Part shown: piece by piece, positions 36,163-44,848 of the stretch
Layout: the number at the start of each line of letters is the position of its first letter
Position numbering within the stretch: the stretch's first letter is position 1
NCBI GenBank assembly: GCA_024516035.1
Contig: CM044964.1
Location: forward strand, 23,077,244 to 23,141,243
Length of the DNA: 64,000 bases
Reading direction: 5' to 3'
Source of the DNA: Bactericera cockerelli
Taxonomy: Eukaryota > Arthropoda > Insecta > Hemiptera > Triozidae
The notes under the pieces: generated by a model
What the model was told of the DNA's origin: nothing
Databases searched by the model: none
The model's input: only the letters and a program-made list of their open reading frames with translations
Position numbers and translations under genes: made by a program

Positions 36163-36325
36163 AAGCCACCACTGGTCGTTGCCCACTCTACAACTACTCC
36201 AATCGTCCTCGCGAGGTCCAGACATGCAAAGTAAAGAGCCGAAAAACTTCCGACCCCACCGGGATTCGAACCCGGGTCACCTGGAGTGCAAGCTTAGCAT
36301 GCGACCGCTAGGCCAAGTGACTACT
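36163..36325 (-). repeat. SINE-B-type copy
   Basis: The minus strand has a head with GCCTAGCGGTCGCATGCTAA and box B CCCGGGTTCGAATCCC, then the body up to GACCAGTGGTGGC. It abuts the SINE-C copy tail to tail. Confidence 0.75.
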
Positions 36326-36332
36326 ATAAACT

Positions 36333-36390
36333 TAATGTAGGGCGGGATTACTGCCTACGACAATCTCTTCCACCCAACCCTTATCATCAT
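36333..36390 (-). repeat. Non-LTR 3'-end fragment
   Basis: Carries the conserved GGATTACTGCCTACGACAAT/CCACCCAACCC block. Confidence 0.5.
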
Positions 36391-36439
36391 CATCAAGACC
36401 AGTATCACATTGTTATTATTACAACCAACTTCTTCTTCT

Positions 36440-36787
36440 TCTTTTACTCTGTCTTATCCCGATTAAGCCGGGTCGACGTTGTTCAACCTCATGGTTGAGG
36501 TTGGTTGGTTTAGGCACATTTTTACGGCTGGATGCCTTTCCTAACGCCAACGATTCTATTTGATTTAACGTCCTGGATTAGGACGGAAGTTCTACCCTCC
36601 ATTCGCTGAAAATCGAACCAGCTACCCACATTAACCTCACCCATGCTGGGGTAGGCCCGTATATGCCAGCCTCACATGTACGGAGGGAACAGAATTTTCA
36701 GTGTGAAAAATCTGCTCCGACCGGGGATCGAACTCAGGATCTCTGGACTACGGGCCGTAGTCACAACCGTTCCGCCACCGAGTCTGT
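36440..36787 (-). repeat. SINE-D, full-length copy with tRNA-like head
   Basis: On the minus strand the order is: tRNA-like head (CTCGGTGGCGGAACGGTTGT; box B GAGTTCGATCCCC), a spacer with AAATTCTGTTCCCTCCG, the GGGTGAGGTTAATGTGGGTA block, the GGACGTTAAATCAAATAGAA block, the AGGAAAGGCATCCAGCCG block and GAACAACGTCGACCCGG. This copy defines the family to which the headless copies belong. Confidence 0.85.
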
Positions 36788-37665
36788 ATTATAAAAAAAC
36801 CAACATAAACAAAAATGAACGTCCGTATTATTCAGCAAAATCTAGGCACTCAAATCCCACCCTAGTTGAATCTACCTGGGTGCATATAATTCATACTCGA
36901 GCTCTGCTCTCTACTCACACAGGCTTAATATTTCATTACTCTTCTAATCTCTGAGTTAATCTGTCTCTGTGCTACAGTGCCGTATACAATGAGGTTCAAA
37001 CTATAAGTTAGGGTCATACAGAGGCTGTGTCTCTGTGCTACTGTGCCGTATTCAAAGAGGTTCAAATTATAAGGCAGGGTCATACAGAGGCTATATTTCT
37101 GTGCTACTATCAGGGCTGCGGAGCTGCGGAAAAAATTTGAGCTCCGGCTCCGGCTCCAGCTCCTCTTTGTATTATTTTCTAGCTCCGGCTCCAGCTCCGG
37201 CTCCTGGAGCTAAGAGAAAAAAAACTGGCTCCGGCTCCGGCTCCTGGCTCCAGTAATGTGCATCTTATTTGAATACAAAATGTATATATTAGTATAAACT
37301 GAATACCTATCATTGGTTGTATCGAAAAATGTGTTTAAACACTTACATTATGTTCTATAACTTTTCCCCTTATCTAGAACCATTAAATCACAAATTAATA
37401 ACTCTTAGGTACATTTTAGATTTTGTATTGTATTTTATTGTACATAAGAACATTATTTACATTAGATTTGAGGATGGTGCTGGAATAGTGGATGTGGTGG
37501 AGTAGTGTTATTTATTTTTAATAGGTAATAATAATAATAAATAAAAAAAACCACTAATTATTTTTTGAGAAAAAAAAAAAAATTGATATCTAATTGGTCA
37601 ATATTGAATAAGTTTGTGCTTAAACGAGTAAAATTTTGTTCATAGGTTTGTACATTTATTTAACA

Positions 37666-37913
37666 CTAGCGGGCTGTCGCCCGCTTTGCGGGCCGAGGCA
37701 TGGCCGTGAAAGCAAAAAATCCTTTTTCGCTAATGGCAGGTGTTGTAGTGGGAGTTTCGAAAAATCCCGTCTTATTGCACATCTAGACTATAAGACAAAG
37801 CTACCTACCAAATTTCAGCTTCCTAGGACTTACGGTTTGGGCTGTAGAGCGATGATCAGTCAGTGGTCAGTGGTCAGTGGTCAGTGAGTGTCTTTGACAT
37901 TTATATATTAAGA
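37666..37913 (-). mobile_element. Non-autonomous Helitron nested in the hAT element
   Basis: On the minus strand it starts TCTTAATATATAAATG and ends with a hairpin plus CTAG, between A and T. It is nearly identical to 18723-18984 but has fewer TGACCAC heptamers. Confidence 0.9.
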
Positions 37914-38149
37914 TTCGAAGAATAAAGTGTCCTTAAGAACAATATAGCTTCAGCTAAGTCAGCTTTCATGGAAGCCCTGAGATCTGACTTTATCAGCCTG
38001 AGCGCTGAAAACAATCTCTCCACACTTACTTGTGTCGGTGGCATAGCCGTCACAATACGGGCTACCTCACTAATCCCATCCGGGTAGAGGGCCAATGCTT
38101 CATTTACCGAGAGTTTGGTAGCCCTATCAATACTCTCAACTACCTTCAA
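37901..38149 (-). pseudogene. hAT transposase C-terminal fragment
   Basis: An open frame of about 82 residues carries the hAT dimerisation signature (VSVERLFSAL, then KSDLRASM and LAEAILFLR). The catalytic domain is missing, and the C-terminal end is cut by the nested Helitron at 37913. The start is only the first ATG of a fragment. The element cannot supply its own transposase. Confidence 0.85.
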
Positions 38150-39777
38150 ATCTTTGAAAACGTTTTCTTTGAATTTTCGAATTTCTGCTTCTATTGGTGA
38201 CCTGCGGAGCCAAGTTTTTGAAAATTTGGCTCCGACTCCGGCTCCAGCTCCTCTTTACTAAAATAATTGGCTCCGGCTCCAGCTCCGGCTCCTTCAGACC
38301 AAAAAATGTTAAGCTCCGGCTCCTTAGCTCCGGCTCCGGCTCCGACTCCGCAGCCCTGGCTACTATGCCGTATTCAAAGAGGTTCAAACTATAAGTTAGG
38401 GTCATACAGAGGTTGTGTCTCTGTGCTACTGTGCCGTATTCAAAGAGGTTCAAACTATAAGTTAGGGTCATACAGATGCTGGGTCTCTGTGCTACTGTGC
38501 CGTATTCAAAGACGTTCAAACTATAAGTTAGGATCATACAAAGGCTGTATCTCTGTGTTACTGTGCCGTATTCAAAGAGGTTCAAATTATAGAGGCTTAG
38601 GGCGCAATTAATACAATTAGGTAATAGATATTTTTGCCATATCTACCTCTGTGGACTAGACTGGACTAGTCTAGATTTTGCGTATCGTTTTAAATGTGGA
38701 AAAATAAGTTCTGAAGCGAACATCATCATCCCAATTTTGTGTAATGATTTTGCCATATATCATTGTCCTTCTAATCTCGGCGTTAAATCTGTCTCTGTGC
38801 TACAGTGGCGTAGCGAAGGAGGCTCGAATCAGAATAATCATGACATAAACAGATAAGAGGTCAATACACAGAAGTCTCTATTCTACAGTGTGTCTCTATG
38901 CTACAGTGCCGTATTCGAATATGTTGAAATTAATGAAACTATACAGGGTGTGCAAGTTTTTTGTATAGAAAATTTCAGAATCAAATACAGAAGGCATTCT
39001 AAGACGAAAATAAAATATCCTGAGGTATTTTTATTTTTTTTTCAAGAAAAAAAAAATCACTTGAAAAAAAAAAGTTTTCATCTGAAAAATAAATTTGATT
39101 TTTTTTTATTAGTATAGTAATAATGGTTCTAATTTGCATTTAATATTGAGTGAATGTTTTGTACCACCTTTCAACGCCATCTTGAATATTAAAAAGGGAG
39201 CTGATAATTGACAAGGGCCCCCAAAACCATGTCAATCAGAGTATTTCTTTTTATCTTTGAAAAGAAATGTTGAAAGATTTTTTTTCCAATGGTATTATAC
39301 AGTATATTATACAGGATAAAAACAAAATTATAAAAAATATCAAAGGTGGTGATAATACGTAGGACATTTTCCACCAGAATGAGACAAAAATATAAAAGTA
39401 ATTGAAATCGGAGCCAATTTTTTTTTTTCAAAACGAACATAATACTTCCGATTTCTAATGTTAGGAATTTATCGGAAGTAGGAAAGAAAAGTTTCATCAA
39501 GGGTGGTGATAATACCCAGGGCATTTTTCACCACAATACAAATATACCACTAGTCGCTTAAAAAAAAAAAAAATAGTCGCTTCGTTTCAAAAAGCTGAAA
39601 CCCCGCCACTGGTCCGGAGCGGTGTTCCGTGATAAGAGTCCCGGCTCATCCCTGGGAATTACACCCGGCTAGAAGCTAAAGTCCGCAGTAATCAACAAAG
39701 GATTAGACGCGTTTCATGACGGTGTTCACGAGACAGGGGGAATGAGGTGGGAGGAAGAAGGAAGTAGGTAAAGGAAC

Positions 39778-40350
39778 ATGAGAGAGAGAGAGAAAGGGAG
39801 ATAAAGAGAGAGTGAGAGAGAGAGAGAAAGAGGGAGAGAGAGAAAGAGGGAGAGAGTGAGAGAAAGAGTAAGAGGGAGAGACAGAAATATGAAGAGAGAG
39901 AAAAAGGGAGAGATAGAAAGAAGGAGAGAGAGAAAAAGGGAGAGATAGAAAGAGGGAAAGAGAGAAAGAGGGAGAGATAGAAAGAAGGAGAGAGAGAAAA
40001 AGGGAGAGAGAGAAAGAAGGAGAGAGAGAATAAGGGAGAGATATAAAGAAGGAGAGAGAGAATAAGGGAGAGATAGAAAGAAGGAGAGAGAGAAAAAGGG
40101 AGAGATAGAAAGAAGGAGAGAGAGAATAAGGGAGAGACAGAAAGAAGGAGAGAGAGAAAAAGGGAGAGATAGAAAGAAGGAGAGAGAGAATAAGGGAGAG
40201 ATAGAAAGAAGGAGAGAGAGAAAAAGGGAGAGATAGAAAGAAGGAGAGAGAGAATAAGGGAGAGACAGAAAGAAGGAGAGAGAGAAAAAGGGAGAGATAG
40301 AAAGAAGGAGAGAGAGAAAAAGTGAGAGATAGAAAGAGGGAGAGAGAGAA
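39778..40350. repeat. GA-rich VNTR, expanded allele
   Basis: Same array as 1581-2058 with about three additional 32-bp units. The flanks are identical (ATG before, GTGGCGTAG and a C run after). This is a length difference of the type seen between alleles. Confidence 0.9.
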
Positions 40351-40616
40351 GTGGCGTAGCCCCCCCCCCCCCCCTGGCTACTTCACTGTTACTGAGTTAC
40401 ACACGGTGCCGGTAGTGAGAGGACTATATGGACGCTCAGATCCCATGTCTAGGCTCCTTTCATGTCCATTGATTATATTTGGTTTTAACGTTCTGATTTT
40501 ACATGGTCAATTCAGGGGTTTTACACTCCATTTGCTGGGAATCTGAGCAGCTACAACCTCAACCAGCCTGGGTATGGCCGGAATTTTTTTTGAGGGAACA
40601 GAATTTTCTGTGTTAA

Positions 40617-41841
40617 CCCTACAGTGCATCGTGGGTCTCAGGTGGAACAAACCACTTGTGTCGCCCTCTGTCTTACAAAAGGAGTTTCTTTTAGATTTTT
40701 ATTTTACCAAAGTGTTCTCAAAGATCCGACTCGTCATATTATTTATCAAATTTACTCATAGAGTGCGACATCTGTATCATATTAAATGCAGAAGTAAACA
40801 AATCCAAGTGTGCAAGTAGTTGGTACAAATCGATTTTCAAACAATCGAAAAATTGAAATTTTTAATCGATTTTTGATTTAAAAAAATATTTTCATAACAC
40901 AAAATATATTCATTGAACAGAAAATCGATAAAATATTCAAATATTTTTTTCGATGAATGCAACAGGTTCGAAAAAGTGTTTGTTCCTTGTGGTACCCACT
41001 GTGCATTGTGGTATCTCTCAGCAGTCTGATGTCCAATGTTTTGTTTACTTCTGTCAATCTGTGATTTTTACTCGTGGTTGTAGTTAGAATTTTCTAAAAT
41101 ATAGTTTATTAAATTTAATTTCAAGTGATGATTAGACATTTTATGAGTGATTACATATTATTAAGTGATGAATAGGCAATTTATCAGTGATAATGACCTG
41201 CAAACTACCAAACTGTGGTACCAAAACACACAGCAAGTGTTCTAAATGTAACATTCATCTTTGTTGTAACTACAATAAGAATTGTCACTTTGCTTTCCAT
41301 AATAACTAAACAAAGCTAGTTGTGATCATTGGTATAGATATGTAGGTACTAAAAGCATAAAAAAACTACCAAACTGTGTACCAAAACATACAGCTGGTGT
41401 TCTAAATGTAACATTTGTCTTTGTTATAACAATCAAAAGAATTGTCACTTTGCTTTCCAATCTTTCCATTATAACTATAACCAAAACTGGTTGTAAAATA
41501 CATACAAATTGGTATGGATGGGTTCTAAAAGCATAAAAATCTTGAAAAATTAAAATCTTTACATATTTTGAAAAGTGTAAATTGTATTTCTAAAACGAAA
41601 ATAAAAGAAAGTTTTTTGGAACTCTGAAAAATACAAACATATTTTATTATTTTGATATTTTAGCTCTTGGACAGACCCTATAATGCATGGTGTTCCTTCT
41701 GGTACCCAAACCAGTTTTTGGCCAAAATGCCCCAATGGGTTGACAAAAAAAAAAAAAAAAAAAAATACTCTAGGTATTAGAAAGCCCTAATTAACAACAT
41801 ATTTTTTTTTTCAAAAGAAAAAAAAATCATGCATTGTAGGG
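40617..41841 (+). mobile_element. piggyBac-family element, 1225 bp, only in the second copy
   Basis: The ends CCCTACAGTGCAT and ATGCATTGTAGGG are inverted repeats with one mismatch. TTAA flanks both sides (40613-40616, 41842-41845), and the other copy has one TTAA at the site. TTAA duplication is the hallmark of piggyBac. The interior is AT-rich and holds two copies of the transposase cysteine-rich end, and no DDD catalytic region was recognised. Confidence 0.92.
41193..41309 (+). pseudogene. piggyBac transposase C-terminal cysteine-rich domain fragment
   Basis: A 38-codon frame ends in TAA and spells a zinc-ribbon-like pattern: CKLPNC, CSKCNIHLCC, then C and FH. Such a domain closes piggyBac transposases. 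The ATG is just the first in frame, and the upstream catalytic part is absent. A second, frame-broken copy of the same domain follows at about 41365-41465 (one G lost after AACTGTG). Confidence 0.7.
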
Positions 41842-42475
41842 TTAAAAGGCTGCTCCGACCATGAATCGAACTCAGGATCTCTGGGCTACGGGTAGTAGTC
41901 ACAAGAGGTAAAAGAGAACGTTGTCTCCAAGTATGTACGACCGTGATAAATATGTAGACATTATGTATGTAGATCCTTATGTATATGTAGACATCATTTT
42001 TTTGAACTTTTTTATTCTTGTTATTTCTTCTATAGTGTATACTATGTAATTGGGTTCTGGCTAACTTTTGTAAAGCCAACACCTGTATTGTACTGCACTC
42101 TAAATAAAATATACTTATACTTATTATGTTGACATTATGTATGTAGGCATTATGTATGTATACATTATGTATGTAGGGCTGTAGACATTATCTATGTAGA
42201 CAATTATGTATATAGACAATTATGTATATAGATACAAGTTTGGAGGGACAGAATTCCCAGCCTCGGAGGCAGAGTGGATGAGATGGATGCGAAAAGTTTC
42301 AAGAATAATTATCTTAAACAGGCAGGATGTGTGGGAAAGATATGAGGGATGAGAAGGAAACGGATGTGAATTTGTAGTGGATGTGAAATTAGAGGCGGAA
42401 GAAGGATAAGATAGAGAAGGGAATTGAAGAGTGTGTTAGGGAGATAATGAGGAGTTAGGGGATGTGAATTTAGAG

Positions 42476-42732
42476 AGAATATAGCGCGCTAGACATGGCA
42501 CGGACGTTGATCTGGGTTCGATCCCCAGAGGGCTGGATTTTCCGTTCTCTGCTTGATAGTTCAGGGTCCACACATACCTCGTGAGGAAAAATGAGTATCT
42601 GCTGTCGTGTTGTCAACGCTGTCATGTTATGCTGGTGAAATTTATAGGCACACATAAGATATTAGAATTAGAATGTTGAGATTTCGGAAAAGTCCTATAA
42701 TTCGCCGTTACCCACTAAATATGTGGTATTAT
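42476..42732 (+). repeat. SINE-B copy (tRNA-derived), second copy
   Basis: Counterpart of 2935-3190 with a few substitutions in the tRNA-like head. The box B reads GGGTTCGATCCCC here. Confidence 0.75.
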
Positions 42733-42747
42733 AACAATTATAAACAC

Positions 42748-43055
42748 AGTGCATTTTTTTTAGGATGAGTGACTCGCCGTTTTTTTAATTTCGTAGCCAT
42801 GAGAGAGGAGCTACTGTAGACGCATGTGGCCTGTGTTGCAGCCTGCCCAACCCGTAGTATGCCTCCCCTCTGATGGGCGGAAGTGACACAATACTTCCCA
42901 TTTAGGTGCTGGGTCAACACAAGCGCACCGGAAGGTATCCCTTACAAACAACTGTAACCAAATTTTGAATACAATTTTTTGTCGGCGCGGGGTTCAAACC
43001 CAGAACTTTCCACAAGGCAAGCGAGTGCTCAACCACTGAGCTATTCGTGGTTAAG
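42748..43055 (-). repeat. SINE-C copy, second copy
   Basis: Counterpart of 3205-3516, separated from it by several 1-bp indels. Head, body and A-rich tail are in the same order. Confidence 0.75.
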
Positions 43056-43127
43056 TATGTATAATTGTATACGTAGAGTACCCAGTATAGTCAAACCTGG
43101 ATTTAAAATAACTGGATATTTGAGCAT

Positions 43128-43320
43128 GAACCTTATTTATTTTATTTATTTAGAAACTCTTTATTAGTAGAACATACAGACAAATAATGGTAAAAATTAA
43201 ATATAAAAATTGACAATATAAACAAGAAAAAAAAATAAACAAAATATAATAATATACATATGTCCTAACTAAAGGGTGGGGTTATTGCCTATGGCAATCT
43301 CTACCACCCAACCCTAATAG
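43128..43320 (-). repeat. Truncated non-LTR retrotransposon 3' end, second copy
   Basis: Counterpart of 3588-3780, essentially identical. Confidence 0.6.
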
Positions 43321-44550
43321 TCAAACCTGGATAACTGGATATGTGTAACTGGATATTATGTGAGCATTAACCTTGCCTGGCGTTTACCTTAACCTCAGCA
43401 GTACATTCAAACCTGGACAAAAAAAAAGCAATTTCCAGGTTAAACTTGCCTCTTTATAAGGAAAAAATAACCTCTTTTCAAAAGAAACCTGGATATAAGA
43501 GAAAACAATTTCCAGGTTAAACTTACCTCTTTATAAGGAAAAAATAACCTCTTTTTAAAAGAAACCTGGATATAAGAGAAAACAATTTCCAAATTCATTT
43601 TAAGTACTTATATATTTATTATGTTATTGTTATTCAAAATATTGTAATGAAATGATGCACAAAAATAAAGCACAAATCTTGTTAAAAAAAAAAGATAAGA
43701 AAAAAAAAAATTCGGTCCCATGTTTTCACTTGTACCCGGGTTTCACTGTATACCTATTTGTCTAATAAACTACACTAAACTTTACCTACACCCTGTAGAA
43801 TAGATTTATTCAATGCCCTCACAACATTATGGGAAAAAGGAACAGGAAGAAGAAGAAGAAGAAGAAGCAAGAGAGGGAGAAGTTAATTGCTTTCAAAAGT
43901 TTTTTCTTGTGCAATTAAATTGAAAATGTCGCATAAATCTCGGAAAATTTAATAATTCGGATCTAAAAATTCAAGCTCAAAATTTTTCATAAGCCATTAT
44001 TACTTTTATACGGGTTAGATGGTTGTGAAACCGAGAATTCCAAAATGAATTCAACCGCACCCATAAAGTGTTTCCTTTCTGAGTACGGGAATGTTCAGTT
44101 CAGGTTGTAATGTGGGAATATTCGTTTCAGGGTTTTAACCACTTTTACAGGTAGTAAATACCACTGATGTTCAAAACATTAAACATTAGTACCTTCATGG
44201 AGTACCTTCATATTTTTTTTTTTTTTTTTTTTTTCAGATCAGATCCCCGTTGTATTTTTAAATTAGTTTAAATCTTATTTGTGTGGATCACTTTCGTGAT
44301 ATCACAACTCGCTTTACTGTATCCTCTTCGCGCCCAACACCAATTTTTGTTTTAAGTAGTACAAAGTGACCGGTGGCCTCGCCCGAGGACAAACATTTTA
44401 TGCTACTTGGTAGTATAAATTTATAGCTTGGGCACTTAGGACTTACGAGGACATTGGGCGCTAAAAGGATAGAAAAAAAAGAAAACTTTATAACTTATTC
44501 AGTATCAGTATAATCAGTATAAACAGAAAAGTGAGAAGTTGTACTAGATG

Positions 44551-44634
44551 TACATGAATATCAGAACATACCTGGACAGCTGTTTCGAGCTTATTTGCTC
44601 TCATTAGCAGGTAATAGTTCTGAATATCCATGTC
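44551..44634 (-). ncRNA. Hammerhead-ribozyme-like motif, unit A
   Basis: Reading the minus strand, stem I is formed by GACAU, UCAGAAC and UACCUG pairing with CAGGUA, GUUCUGA and AUGUA. The core then reads CUAAUGA, stem II GAGC-AAAUAA-GCUC, GAAA, a two-pair stem III (AC/GU) with an AGCU loop, and a GUC cleavage triplet. The consensus core is CUGANGA, so the essential G5 is A here and self-cleavage is not expected. Such minimal stem III hammerheads are known from Penelope-like elements and retrozymes. The fold was done by eye. Confidence 0.6.
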
Positions 44635-44694
44635 ATCAACTAACCTCTCTATTTTAATCAGTATAAACAGAAAAGTGAGAAGTTGTACTAGATG

Positions 44695-44778
44695 GACATG
44701 AATATCAGAACATACCTGGACAGCTGTTTCGAGCTTATTTGCTCCCATCAGCAGGTAATAGTTCTGAATATCCATGTC
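44695..44778 (-). ncRNA. Hammerhead-ribozyme-like motif, unit B
   Basis: Same fold as unit A with stem I fully matched at its outer end (GACAUG with CAUGUC). The core reads CUGAUGG, so G5 is present but A9 is replaced by G. Stem II (GAGC/GCUC), GAAA and GUC are intact. The two units carry different core lesions, which suggests a functional ancestor. The motif is antisense to the receptor gene and so is absent from its pre-mRNA. Confidence 0.65.
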
Positions 44779-44848
44779 ATCAACTAACCTCTCTATTTTA
44801 ATCAGTTATTAGCAAAGACTAAAGAAACATTTGTTTTTCTGTTCTCAG

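Larger units (their letters stand above)
37111..38358 (-). mobile_element. hAT element, 1248 bp, only in the second copy
   Basis: The 5' end CAGGGCTGCGGAG and the inverted 3' end CTCCGCAGCCCTG are near-perfect terminal repeats. GCTACTAT (8 bp) flanks both sides, at 37103-37110 and 38359-38366, and the other copy has a single GCTACTAT. Dense GGCTCC subterminal repeats lie inside both ends. A transposase remnant and a nested Helitron are inside. Confidence 0.95.
36947..38603. repeat. 66-bp tandem repeat interrupted by a hAT element
   Basis: This is the counterpart of the array at 1-409. The third unit is split after position 37110 by the element at 37111-38358, and the array resumes with an 8-bp target duplication. 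Unit count and sequence otherwise match the uninterrupted copy. Confidence 0.9.
40415..41920 (-). repeat. SINE-D fragment split by piggyBac
   Basis: Counterpart of 2180-2385. The SINE sequence is interrupted at TTAA (40613-40616) and resumes at 41846. Confidence 0.6.
44515..44805. repeat. 144-bp tandem repeat with hammerhead-like units, second copy
   Basis: AAACAGAAAAGTGAGAAGTT recurs at 44521 and 44665, a period of 144 bp. The array ends 43 bp before the splice acceptor at 44848. A related partial unit lies at about 30283-30370 on the plus strand. The long minus-strand frame through both units repeats every 48 residues and is a by-product of 144 being divisible by three. Confidence 0.9.
14647..44848 (+). 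other. Receptor intron 1 (about 30.2 kb)
   Basis: Donor GTGAGT follows codon 86, and the acceptor TTTTCTGTTCTCAG ends at 44848. Both are phase 0, so the joined frame reads WEVYK then VWIFG, the expected TM2-TM3 linker. The intron is filled with SINEs, Helitrons, MITEs and microsatellites, listed separately. No other exon was recognised inside it. Confidence 0.8.

Noticed and set aside
44488..44775. 95-residue minus-strand frame upstream of exon 2
   Set aside because: It follows the 144-bp tandem repeat (48 codons) and is explained by the repeat period. The hammerhead fold accounts for the conserved parts better than a protein.
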